64,000 bases of DNA from Algoriphagus sp. Y33 (GTDB lineage Bacteria > Bacteroidota > Bacteroidia > Cytophagales > Cyclobacteriaceae), in assembly GCF_014838715.1 (NCBI RefSeq), contig NZ_CP061947.1, forward strand, positions 6,314,001 to 6,378,000. The letters are read 5' to 3'. Below are positions 46,701 to 54,030 of the stretch, piece after piece (position 1 is the first letter of the stretch; each line of letters begins with the position of its first letter). The position numbers and the translations under genes were made by a program. The notes beneath the pieces are model-generated. The model was not told the DNA's origin. It did no database searches and saw only the letters and a list, made by a program, of their open reading frames with translations.

Positions 46701-47985
46701 GAAAATCCCCGGAAGTGGGTTTATCCCCTTCTCCGGCCATGAGCCCCAGCTTAAGGCTTACAGGGCCTTCTTTTACTGTTCCAAATCCTTTTATTTCAAT
46801 TTCACCAACTGTCTCAGCTCCGTTTTTAGCTTCTACGAATGTGTATCCGTCAAATATGGTGACATCACGGAAGTTCATTTTGGCATTTTGATAAACTACG
46901 ATTAATCCCCAATGACCGTAAAAGCCGGTATTGTCTGACATGCCTTCCGTGAGTGCAATATCTGCCACTGTATATTGTCCACTGCCATGGCTTCTGATGA
47001 GTTGGGTGACATCGGCGTAACCTACATACATTTCGCCCAGCTCTTCCTGTGGAAAAAGTATGGCGTTGCCCGCTGCAGTCACTTCTACATATTCAGTTGC
47101 GCCCGGTGCTTTTAATTTTACCCGCCGCCTGTCGAATTGTGCAGTTTGATAAATATAAGGTGTGTAGGTGCCTGAGGTGACCAATTTGATAGAGTTGTTG
47201 GTGTCATCAGTCTCATTTACGATGGCAGGTACCGATCTAGTCAATTCGCCGATGGAAAAAGATAGACCTTCAAATGAAAAAGTAATGGGCTTAAAAGTGG
47301 CTTTAGATTTTCCATTTGAAGTAGAAACCTCTAAGTCTTCAACATACATAAATCCATACAGATGATCTAAACTATATAGAATGGTACCATCATTCGCAAA
47401 CTGGAAAGTTATAGTTTGCGATCCGTCATGAGAAAAAAGTTCGTAGACGGGGAAGTATAAATCATCGTGGTCAGAGGCATAAGAGATATTAAAGGTGTAG
47501 GGGAAATAATCTACTTCTTCGGCAGTGGTGATTACTGCCTCTTTTTTGTCTAATGTGACTGGGGCAAGCTTATTTTTTTTGGTTGTCTCAAAGGTCAACC
47601 CTTTGCCAAGCTCAGTCCTGCCTGACCAATATAGTCCTGCATATAGAATTTCGGAACAGTTTGGGTCTGCTCCATTTTCCTCAGAAAACAGGAGGGTAGC
47701 GGAAGAAGAGTTAAATGTTTCTTGGTCGTCGTCTACGTCTACAAATTTCATTTCCTCCATTGCATTCTGCACGTCATCTTGGTAATTTTCCATGGTGAGG
47801 TTGGTGTTGCCGATGGTTGTGAAATCACCTCTGATATGAAAAATATTATTCTTAGGTGCCGGGTATCCTACCCGATGCCGAAAGGGTACCCTATTGTCAT
47901 TTTGTGCATTGGTAGAAGTGACCAGAGCAAGCAGGCTTATGCAAGTCAGTACGAATAGTAGGAATGAAGATTTCCCGAAAAACAT
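43723..47985 (-). CDS. Giant extracellular protein with CHU_C-type (type IX secretion) C-terminus
   Basis: About 1,420 residues from the ATG at 47983-47985, which gives a signal peptide ending STNAQ. The N-terminal 550 residues are a large beta-rich region with many Tyr/Ser/Thr loops. Two DUF11-like Ig repeats follow (ARPGEEITYQVDIRNAGSET and SGEQELITFTLVVKNTGGVR), then further Ig-like and gliding-type repeats. The C-terminal 90 residues (LSIYNRWGQLIYYCED, CIWDGTFNNSAAPNGSYLVL) match the CHU_C / type B sorting domain for type IX secretion. The protein is therefore expected on the cell surface or released. It stands alone on the minus strand, convergent with the GNAT gene. Confidence 0.8.
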   Translation of the reverse strand: MFFGKSSFLLFVLTCISLLALVTSTNAQNDNRVPFRHRVGYPAPKNNIFHIRGDFTTIGNTNLTMENYQDDVQNAMEEMKFVDVDDDQETFNSSSATLLFSEENGADPNCSEILYAGLYWSGRTELGKGLTFETTKKNKLAPVTLDKKEAVITTAEEVDYFPYTFNISYASDHDDLYFPVYELFSHDGSQTITFQFANDGTILYSLDHLYGFMYVEDLEVSTSNGKSKATFKPITFSFEGLSFSIGELTRSVPAIVNETDDTNNSIKLVTSGTYTPYIYQTAQFDRRRVKLKAPGATEYVEVTAAGNAILFPQEELGEMYVGYADVTQLIRSHGSGQYTVADIALTEGMSDNTGFYGHWGLIVVYQNAKMNFRDVTIFDGYTFVEAKNGAETVGEIEIKGFGTVKEGPVSLKLGLMAGEGDKPTSGDFLEILDQKGVWTRLSHPKNTPDNFFNSSIYTPVKMADGSLKENPRNPFLNNNTGIDIVQWDIPNPQNSIIANDQTSARFRYGTNQDLYTLYSLAFSVLSYSLEIQAHNQIISIDGEIPTDSPSARPGEEITYQVDIRNAGSETSEQTRIVIPVPYTAIFVNAEVIPNTYGNVTFDPNQGLSGAIIWELGTVPLTENPEELIASLQYTLKLTEDCFVLASDNCDAIVSVNGSISGIGGISKQAYSDIPFIKGFMDDDCSGYGIYGPLEVPITGKAEFAATHCSGFELFTDLTPIDLPEFCLGDTPANLAELILPSDEGYQIYFFSDEMGGTPLLDYYVNTSFAGTERVWVSEGPIGSCTGMRIPVDLNVRPRAPQPITEDIIMCMEQASTQFDVEATPGFTVFYYEDNDPLTSPLSTAPHIDLSAPKELSIWVSQFKEGECESFRKEVKFLVEDCSLRPKIQLSLTADPDSYSGEQELITFTLVVKNTGGVRLENIVVNEHLTYNNWNIPNLNPAEEKTFTFSYNVTLWDLQYGFILLNASTNGADRYGEFVYDDQLLEVPGVIFSPGFLEYELVTSPVACQSNGIALGPITIYWQQLQSGTYTIQNLEDGKEYHGKFENKNQIQHQVPAGDYMLDIWDSEGQSHSVPGIISIEERGDVEFSIPAQVEACGEYLLAPETGQELVFTLIAPDGSVINPDYDGYFSIIQTGTYKITGADPQQVLCPVEKPFQSDILLPAPLELEVMPYCSEDTSTSIFLKDDVTEHEVKWFSINSEGDEHLDAFDNSTMLIVQGEGLYRVTITDKDGCRVGLGEIQITQSFTEPPALSSLYTICAKKNVLAAIEPGSRFTEYSWILDGIEVSDSPVFIPTLAGSYSLIAKDWLGCDFFADFEVEIKCDPEVIHPTAIRPGDPERTFEVYPDNLTDELELSIYNRWGQLIYYCEDKNLKNEVKSSCIWDGTFNNSAAPNGSYLVLVRIKNREQNLIIVRRSSVLVFD

Positions 47986-48397
47986 GAAGTGGCAATTGAA
48001 AAGTGTTGGAAATGGGCATCTAAATATGCAAATAAATTTCAATCGGAAAAATAGAGGTTTAATTAAAACTTAGTTTTTCTTTAGAGGACATAAAATATAA
48101 TAACATTTATAACGCTGCCAATGAAAAAGTAAATTTCAAACGAGGATAATCGCCTTGAATCTGATATTGAATCAGAATCAACCTTAGTTTCAAGGATTGT
48201 TTTTGCAGTGGGAGACAGTGCGAAAAGATGCCAAACAAAGTGTATTATTTATCGTCTATGGTTTTCTGACAATCATTCCTTTTTCAGATATAACTGTACG
48301 ATAAAACCCTTTACGACATGCTTTGTCAAATTTAGAAAGTCCTTTATGAGCCTTTCTCTTTTGTCTAGTATCTTGCAGAAGTAAGTCTAGCCAGCAA
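47986..48397. other. 412-bp gap between divergent genes
   Basis: AT-rich spacer that must hold promoters for the CHU_C gene (minus) and rarA (plus). I see no clear promoter pair, repeat or small gene. Confidence 0.4.
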
Positions 48398-49660
48398 ATG
48401 AATAATACTCCCCTTGCAGAACGAATGCGGCCCACCCGATTAGAAGACCTGATCGGACAGGAGCACTTGTCTTCGTCTACCTCATTTCTTTTCAAAGCGA
48501 TAAAATCAGGAAATGTTCCGTCTCTGATTCTCTGGGGGCCTCCCGGAGTGGGGAAGACGACTATTGCCAATATTATAGCCAATGAAATCAAAGCACCGTT
48601 TTATACCCTCAGCGCGATCAGTTCCGGTGTGAAAGATATTCGGGAAGTGATTGAGAAAGCAAAGTTCCAGCAGGGTGTGGTGCTTTTTATTGATGAAATT
48701 CACCGATTCAATAAATCCCAGCAGGATGCGCTTCTGGGCGCAGTGGAAAAGGGGGTAATCCGTCTGATCGGAGCCACTACAGAAAATCCATCCTTTGAAG
48801 TCAATGCTGCCTTACTTTCCAGATGTCAGGTTTTTACATTGAATTCATTGGGCAAAGCTGAGCTGGAAGGAATGATTCGTCAGGCATTGGAAAAAGATGC
48901 TGAACTGAAAAAGCTTGACGTAAAACTTAAAGAGAGTGATGCACTCCTGCGCATTTCGGGTGGAGATGGGCGTAAGCTGTTGAATTTGCTGGAGATTGTG
49001 ATCGATGGGATCAATGAGGATCCCTGTGTGATAACTGACGAAAAAGTCATGAAAATTGCACAGCAGAAAGTAGCGCTTTATGATAAGTCCGGCGAGCAGC
49101 ACTACGATATTATTTCTGCCTTTATCAAATCCATCCGCGGCTCGGACCCCAATGCTGCCGTATACTGGTTGGCACGAATGATAGAAGGGGGAGAGGATGT
49201 CAAGTTTATAGCGAGACGCTTGGTGATCTTAGCGTCTGAGGATATAGGAAATGCCAATCCCAATGCCTTGCTTTTGGCTACAAATTGTTTTGAAGCGGTG
49301 AAGATTATAGGCTATCCTGAATCCAGGATTATTCTTTCGCAGTGCGTGACTTATTTGGCGAGTTCCCAGAAAAGCAATGCTGCCTATATGGCAATTAATC
49401 AGGCTCAGGCTTTGGTTCGGGAAAAGGGTGATTTGTCTGTACCGCTTCATCTACGCAATGCCCCAACGAAACTCATGAAGGATTTGAACTATGGCAAAGC
49501 ATATAAATATTCCCATGACTTTTCCGGTAATTTTGTGAACCAGGAGTTTTTACCTGATGAAATCAAAGGTTTAAAACTCTATGATCCTGGAGAAAACGCA
49601 CGGGAAAATGAACTTAGAAGATATTTAAGTTCGAAGTGGCAGGGGAAATATGGGTATTGA
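48398..49660 (+). CDS. rarA: Replication-associated recombination protein RarA (MgsA)
   Basis: This 420-residue AAA+ ATPase of the clamp-loader group has Walker [10 protein letters not shown] (about residues 46-54), Walker [11 protein letters not shown], sensor 1 [12 protein letters not shown] and an arginine finger in ALLSRCQVF. The C-terminal half carries the tetramerisation and DNA-binding region typical of RarA/MgsA ([38 protein letters not shown]). The protein acts at stalled replication forks. Length and motif order match the family; no unusual features. It is transcribed alone. Confidence 0.93.
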   Translation: MNNTPLAERMRPTRLEDLIGQEHLSSSTSFLFKAIKSGNVPSLILWGPPGVGKTTIANIIANEIKAPFYTLSAISSGVKDIREVIEKAKFQQGVVLFIDEIHRFNKSQQDALLGAVEKGVIRLIGATTENPSFEVNAALLSRCQVFTLNSLGKAELEGMIRQALEKDAELKKLDVKLKESDALLRISGGDGRKLLNLLEIVIDGINEDPCVITDEKVMKIAQQKVALYDKSGEQHYDIISAFIKSIRGSDPNAAVYWLARMIEGGEDVKFIARRLVILASEDIGNANPNALLLATNCFEAVKIIGYPESRIILSQCVTYLASSQKSNAAYMAINQAQALVREKGDLSVPLHLRNAPTKLMKDLNYGKAYKYSHDFSGNFVNQEFLPDEIKGLKLYDPGENARENELRRYLSSKWQGKYGY

Positions 49661-49824
49661 TGGAAAGCTGAAATCAAAATTTTTCAATTTTCAATTATTC
49701 TGATTTTCAATTGGTTAATTAAGAATGCTGAATGGCAAACGTTGAATGCTGAAGTTTGGAATGCCATTCATCTTTTTTATCATCAATGCTATAAACCTAC
49801 AAACCCCATAAAAATAATAGAGAA

Positions 49825-49857
49825 TTGTATTCTTCATTCAGATTTTTCATATATTTG
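49825..49857 (+). promoter_or_regulatory. Housekeeping Bacteroidota-type promoter of the marR operon
   Basis: TTG at 49825-49827, 22 bp, TATATTTG at 49850-49857 fits the -33 TTG / -7 TAnnTTTG consensus of the Bacteroidota primary sigma factor. The marR start codon is 17 bp downstream. Confidence 0.6.
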
Positions 49858-49874
49858 TCACACTAACTATTGGT

Positions 49875-50324
49875 ATGACACAAGAGCAATATTCCAAGTA
49901 TTCATTTCTATTGGACCGCACAGCCCGAAAAGTGAAGCAATATGCTCAGCAGCAGTTCAAGTCAGGCGATTTTGATGTGACTGTTGACCAGTGGTTGGTA
50001 TTGAAGAATCTGTCAGAAAACGACGTGCTAAGTCAGACGGAATTGGCAAACTTGGTTTTCAAGGACCATCCTACGCTTACTCGTATTATTGATTTGCTTT
50101 GCAAAAAAGGCTATGTAGAACGTGTGCCACATCCTCAGGACAGACGTAGCTTTCAGCTGCATTTGACAGAGACAGGAGTATCCAAAGTCTCTTCTTTGAG
50201 ACCTGAAATACATCAGATTAGAGAGAAAGCGTGGGAGAATTTGAGCCCCCGTGATTTCGAAGAATTCAAGCGGATTCTAAATACGATTTACCAAAATCTA
50301 AATGGCGAATCACTCGACCAATAA
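49875..50324 (+). CDS. MarR-family transcriptional regulator
   Basis: The 149-residue protein shows the MarR winged-helix layout: helix VDQWLVLKNLSENDVLSQTE, recognition region LANLVFKDHPTLTRIIDLLC, and wing VERVPHPQDRRSFQLHLTETG with the characteristic D-R-R. It lies 57 bp before the ferredoxin reductase and ferredoxin genes on the same strand and probably controls them or responds to their metabolic state. The effector is unknown; it has one cysteine (LLCKKG) in the DNA-binding part, which might sense redox state. Confidence 0.85.
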   Translation: MTQEQYSKYSFLLDRTARKVKQYAQQQFKSGDFDVTVDQWLVLKNLSENDVLSQTELANLVFKDHPTLTRIIDLLCKKGYVERVPHPQDRRSFQLHLTETGVSKVSSLRPEIHQIREKAWENLSPRDFEEFKRILNTIYQNLNGESLDQ

Positions 50325-50381
50325 GTAGTTAATCAAAAAAGAGAATTTTTAACCAGGGGAATCCCCAAATTTTCATTCACC

Positions 50382-51386
50382 ATGATCCATACAGACCTTT
50401 GTATTATCGGAGCCGGCCCAGTAGGCCTATTTGCAGTATTCGAAGCAGGTTTGCTGAAAATGCGCTGCCACCTCATCGATGCTCTGCCTCAGGTGGGAGG
50501 CCAGCTTTCGGAAATCTATCCGCAGAAGCCTATTTATGATATTCCGGGCTATCCAGAAGTGAATGCGCAGGATCTTGTGGACAATCTGATGGAGCAGGCT
50601 AAGCCTTTTTCTCCTACGTTCACTTTGGGTGAGCGTGTGGATCATCTGGACAAGCAGGAAGATGGTTCCTATATAGTGACGACAAGCGACAAAACCAAAG
50701 TCCATGCGCAGGTAATTGTCATAGCAGGTGGTTTGGGTTGCTTCGAGCCTCGAAAGCCTGTTGTGGAGAATTTGGAGATTTTTGAAGGTAAAGGAGTTAC
50801 CTATATGGTGAAGAACCCGGAGACCTTCCGTGATAAGAATGTCATTCTTGCGGGTGGTGGAGATTCTGCTTTGGATTGGACTATTTTCCTTTCGAAAGTG
50901 GCTAAAAGAGTGACCTTGGTTCACAGAAATGAAACTTTCCGCGGAGCACCTGATTCTGCGGCCAAAGTATTTGATCTGGCAAATAATGGGAAAATTGATC
51001 TGATCCTTTCTGCAAACCTCAAAGAACTTGGAGGAAACGGAAAATTGGATTCAGTGACTTTCGTGGATAAATCCAAAATCGAAATAAAATTGGAGGCAGA
51101 TTACCTGATTCCTTTGTTTGGGCTGAGTCCTAAGTTGGGGCCGATTGCCGACTGGGGATTGAGCATCGACAAAAATGCGATAGAAGTAGATACCCGTGAT
51201 TACTCTACCGGAGTGGAGCGGATCTATGCGATCGGTGATATCAATACTTATCCGGGCAAGTTGAAGCTGATACTTTGTGGATTCCACGAAGCTGCGATTA
51301 TGATGCACTCTGCCTTTAAGTATGTGTACCCGGATCAAAAATTGAGCTTTAAATACACGACTGTCAATGGTGTAAATTCATTTTAA
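50382..51386 (+). CDS. Ferredoxin-NADP reductase, thioredoxin-reductase-like type
   Basis: The 334-residue flavoprotein has an FAD-binding GAGPVG motif near the N-terminus, GGQLSEIYPQKPIYDIPGYP shortly after it, an NADP-binding region GGGDSALDWTIFLSK followed by HRNETFRG, and the C-terminal GDINTYPGKLKLILCGFHEA FAD motif. It lacks the redox-active C-x-x-C of thioredoxin reductase, which is the mark of the TrxR-like ferredoxin-NADP oxidoreductases of Bacteroidota and Firmicutes. The ferredoxin gene 15 bp downstream is the probable electron partner. Confidence 0.9.
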   Translation: MIHTDLCIIGAGPVGLFAVFEAGLLKMRCHLIDALPQVGGQLSEIYPQKPIYDIPGYPEVNAQDLVDNLMEQAKPFSPTFTLGERVDHLDKQEDGSYIVTTSDKTKVHAQVIVIAGGLGCFEPRKPVVENLEIFEGKGVTYMVKNPETFRDKNVILAGGGDSALDWTIFLSKVAKRVTLVHRNETFRGAPDSAAKVFDLANNGKIDLILSANLKELGGNGKLDSVTFVDKSKIEIKLEADYLIPLFGLSPKLGPIADWGLSIDKNAIEVDTRDYSTGVERIYAIGDINTYPGKLKLILCGFHEAAIMMHSAFKYVYPDQKLSFKYTTVNGVNSF

Positions 51387-51401
51387 TAGTAGTTTTGCAG
51401 C

Positions 51402-51722
51402 ATGGTTAATTTCACTGTAGAAGATCAGGATGGAAATCGTCAAGAATGCGAAGCGCCGGATGACATGGGCTTCAATCTGATGGAAATCCTAAAAGCATAC
51501 GAATATCCGATTTTGGCTACCTGTGGAGGCATGGCACTATGTGGCACGTGCCATATAGAAGTGCTGGAAGGTAAAGATGAGCTTGGACAGGCTACTGATC
51601 CTGAATTGGATCAGCTGGAAAATCTACCGGAGTATTATCCGACTTCCAGGTTGGCCTGTCAAATTAGAATAGGAGATGTATTGGAGGGTGCTGTTCTGAA
51701 GCTCCGCGGAGAAGATCAGTAA
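51402..51722 (+). CDS. [2Fe-2S] ferredoxin
   Basis: The 106-residue protein has the C-x5-C-x2-C ... C pattern of adrenodoxin/bacterial-type [2Fe-2S] ferredoxins: ATCGGMALCGTCHIEV, then RLACQI about 37 residues later. It is the third gene of the MarR-FNR-ferredoxin set and should receive electrons from the reductase. The final acceptor (for example a P450, dioxygenase or Fe-S assembly system) is not encoded nearby. Confidence 0.9.
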   Translation: MVNFTVEDQDGNRQECEAPDDMGFNLMEILKAYEYPILATCGGMALCGTCHIEVLEGKDELGQATDPELDQLENLPEYYPTSRLACQIRIGDVLEGAVLKLRGEDQ

Positions 51723-51749
51723 GCAGTCGTAAATATCTCGTAAATATAA

Positions 51750-51774
51750 AAAGCCACTCAGCAATGGGTGGCTT
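51750..51774 (+). terminator. Terminator after the ferredoxin gene
   Basis: Stem AAAGCCACTCA / TGGGTGGCTTT around GCAA, followed by T-rich sequence (ATTTTTT). Confidence 0.75.
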
Positions 51775-51816
51775 TATTTTTTATAACCGCAAAGGTCACG
51801 AAGGTATCGCAAAGGT

Positions 51817-51892
51817 CACAGTTGTCCTGCTTCTCCAGAAGCTGGACTTGTTAAACCATAGGGGTTGTCTTAAAAATCCTTAATGCTATTTT
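51817..51892 (+). repeat. Diverged intergenic repeat, copy 1
   Basis: The 30-bp core at 51817-51846 (CACAGTTGTCCTGCTTCTCC and on) matches 52869-52898 at 28 of 30 positions, and similarity continues weakly through ATAGGGGTTGTCT. The core includes a small stem CTTCT/AGAAG. A tandem pair GCAAAGGTCAC lies just upstream (51788-51819). Confidence 0.55.
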
Positions 51893-51924
51893 GAGATGAG
51901 TAGCTTTTGCTATTTTAGAGCATT

Positions 51925-52674
51925 ATGAAATATCTGTTCACTTTCTTTTTTCTGCTGCCTGTTTTTTCAAAGGCCATTGCTTGTAGTTGCTCTTATCCTA
52001 GGCTTGCAGACTCTTACAGGTTCGCGTCAAATGTGATTTCCGGAAAAATCATTGGAGTTTCGACCTATGAAAAGGATGAAGCTTTATTGAGGATTACAAT
52101 GGATGTGTATGAAGAATTTAAAGGCTCGGGTCTAAAAGAATTTTACATTTTCGATCCAGAGAAAGCAGATGGCATGTGTAATGTCTATATGCACAAGGGC
52201 GAAGAGATTCTTGTTTATCTAGAGAAATATGAGAATGGCTTGACGATGACGAGTTATTGTTCAAGAATGTTCCCTCTCAAATACATGGATAAGTATCCTC
52301 TAGAATTGGAAATACTTCGAAAAATTAAGGAGAATGACCTTAGTTATATTTCTAGGTTTGCTGTTGATACTTATCAGAATGATTTTTTCAGTAAGCTATC
52401 CAGAATAGAATCAAATGGCTCTATTCCTAAAATTGGAATTTTCGAAGTACAGTTGGACAGATTAAACTATTGGACAGACGTTAATGTGATCGAAGGATTT
52501 CAGGAAGATATTGATCTGAAAATATTAAAATTAATTAAAGAATCTGAGTGGATCTTAGATAACTATTACTCGGAGGATCCAATTCCTATACTTGCAAAAT
52601 TCTTCCTTGTAATTGAAAATGATTATTGGCAAATGAGTGGCTCGTATATGCTTAATGAATATAATTTTATGTGA
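51925..52674 (+). CDS. Secreted TIMP/NTR-like protein, 3' end rebuilt by a MITE
   Basis: The 249-residue protein has a signal peptide ending KAIA and a mature N-terminus CSCSYP, which resembles the C-x-C start of netrin/TIMP-like domains; two more cysteines (DGMCNVY, TSYCSRMF) follow at the usual spacing in the first 110 residues. Its C-terminal half is alpha-helical and unrecognised. The last codon and the stop (ATG TGA) come from the left end of the 151-bp MITE: removing the element and one target copy restores Lys-TAA at the same place, so only the last residue changed. Confidence 0.65.
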   Translation: MKYLFTFFFLLPVFSKAIACSCSYPRLADSYRFASNVISGKIIGVSTYEKDEALLRITMDVYEEFKGSGLKEFYIFDPEKADGMCNVYMHKGEEILVYLEKYENGLTMTSYCSRMFPLKYMDKYPLELEILRKIKENDLSYISRFAVDTYQNDFFSKLSRIESNGSIPKIGIFEVQLDRLNYWTDVNVIEGFQEDIDLKILKLIKESEWILDNYYSEDPIPILAKFFLVIENDYWQMSGSYMLNEYNFM

Positions 52675-52820
52675 TTATCTGCAATGATTCCAGTAGCCAT
52701 ATTTTCCTTGTTTTACTGGACGGAAGACCGATGAAGGGTGACAGAAGTGGCCGTGACGCTAGTGTTTTTCGAATATTATGGCACCTTTCTTCCGTTATTG
52801 GTAGAAAAGCTGATATACAT
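52670..52820 (+). mobile_element. 151-bp MITE, copy A
   Basis: The element runs TGTGATTATCTGC ... GCTGATATACAT and is flanked by a perfect 9-bp target duplication ATAATTTTA (52661-52669 and 52821-52829). It aligns without gaps to 60885-61035 with 36 mismatches by my count (about 76% identity). Imperfect terminal inverted repeats of about 26 bp share the layout ATC(C/T)GC-N5-T(G/T)CCAGTA. No transposase is encoded; an open frame running through it (from 52671) is not gene-like. Confidence 0.8.
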
Positions 52821-52868
52821 ATAATTTTAAATAATTTGATAAAAAAGTATCCAGTTTCTTGCCTTTCA

Positions 52869-52943
52869 CACAGTTGTCCTGCTTCTTCTGAAGCTGGATT
52901 TATTTTTGTTTACAAGGAAGATAGGGTTTGTCTCACAAATGTT
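52869..52943 (+). repeat. Diverged intergenic repeat, copy 2
   Basis: Core 52869-52898 matches copy 1 at 51817-51846 in 28 of 30 positions, with stem GCTTC-TTCT-GAAGC; similarity continues through ATAGGGTTTGTCT. The two copies flank the TIMP-like gene and MITE copy A. Confidence 0.55.
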
Positions 52944-53005
52944 TTTAGGGAAAAAGTGTAAATTACTTCAAATTGAAGAGTTATTGTGACCAATGCCAAA
53001 TAGCA

Positions 53006-53452
53006 ATGAAAACCCTCCTTCTCCCATTCTTTCTCCTGATCAGCTCAGCGGCATTTTGCCAGAATCCTTTGAATACAAAGGGAGAATCCCAAGAGATTAT
53101 TGATTTGATCGGTTCATATTCCAAAGCCCGGGACACAAGAGATACTGTATTGCTGAAAGAGATCTTGACTGAGGATATTGATCAGCTCGTTTCTTCCGGT
53201 GAGTGGCGCAAAGGACTGGGCGAAGCCGTAAAAGGAATGAATGAAAGTTCTGTCTCAATTCCAGGTGATAGAATTCTAAAAGTGGAGTCTATCCGGTTTC
53301 TCAATCCCGATGCTGCAATTGTGGATTGCCGCTATGAGATCAAAAATGCCGATAGAACTATTCGCAAGATGTGGAGTACCTTCGTAGTGGTGACGGAAAC
53401 CGAACAGTGGAAAATTTCGGCTATCCGAAATATGCTTCCGACGGGGGAATAA
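53006..53452 (+). CDS. Exported SnoaL/DUF4440-like protein
   Basis: From the ATG at 53006 the protein has 148 residues and a signal peptide ending AAFCQ; the frame opens 11 codons earlier, but that start is not signal-like. The mature part fits the NTF2-like DUF4440/SgcJ fold: helix EIIDLIGSYSKARDTRDTVL, then LLKEILTEDIDQLVSSGEWR, central AAIVDCRYEIKNADRT and C-terminal strand TFVVVTETEQWKISAIRNM. Proteins of this kind are often ketosteroid isomerase-like or of unknown activity. It is monocistronic. Confidence 0.78.
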   Translation: MKTLLLPFFLLISSAAFCQNPLNTKGESQEIIDLIGSYSKARDTRDTVLLKEILTEDIDQLVSSGEWRKGLGEAVKGMNESSVSIPGDRILKVESIRFLNPDAAIVDCRYEIKNADRTIRKMWSTFVVVTETEQWKISAIRNMLPTGE

Positions 53453-53458
53453 TCTATT

Positions 53459-53818
53459 ATCCATTCACTGACGTTGTCTTTATTTATTTCAGCCCATTTG
53501 GCACTTGGATAAGCTTTTGCAAAAGCTGCCGGGATTTTCGCTTTTGAAGCTCCCCATTTACATTCAATTGCCTGTATTTGCTGATTGCTGTTGATTTCGA
53601 GCAGATCAATTTCTTGTCCGTCATACGTCCTCCAAAAGCATAAGTGAATCATGCTCATTGTCCTCAAGGATATTTTCGATAATAGTGGTTTTGCCGGTTC
53701 TTCTGCTTCCGTACAGTATCAGAACTTTTTGTTTTCCAATTTGATCGGACAGCCGTTGTCCAATAAACTTTGGGATTTCCATGGTCATCTGATTAAGGTA
53801 ATTTATTAAAATGTTCAT
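53459..53818 (-). pseudogene. Decayed AAA-ATPase/DUF4143 gene
   Basis: Two out-of-frame pieces of one family remain. The upstream piece (53621-53818) has the AAA N-terminus with the P-loop YGSRRTGKTTIIENI. The downstream piece in another frame (to about 53459) carries the DUF4143 C-terminus FWRTYDGQEIDLLEI and AFAKAYPSAKWAEIN. Most of the middle, roughly 300 codons of a normal 380-400-residue protein, is gone and the normal stop is lost. The intact family acts as an ATPase of unknown role and is common as a genomic relic. Confidence 0.8.
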
Positions 53819-54030
53819 TAGGCGGTTTGTGCTGATCTGTTTAGAAAAGCTCAGTGTTATTGCAATTGAAGGCTCTTTTTTCTAACCAATTTTTTAAAAG
53901 TAGAAATGTCGAGTAAACGCATTTTTATTTGTATAGCAAAAATGATTTTGTTTTTTGGTTTAAATTTACCCGAAAGATTAATTTTAAACAGATTTTTATC
54001 TCATTTTGAGCGATACAGAACCCCTATATT

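Noticed and set aside
49661..49770. Short direct repeats (GAATGCTGAA, TTTTCAATT) downstream of rarA
   Set aside because: They are short, AT-rich and without structure; probably chance or low complexity.
52671..52961. A 96-residue open frame after the TIMP-like gene
   Set aside because: It runs through MITE copy A and the diverged repeat, has no family features, and its beginning is the MITE end.
53332..53458. Continuation of the DUF4143 relic frame
   Set aside because: Beyond about 53459 it reads the SnoaL-like gene backwards; the similarity to DUF4143 stops there.
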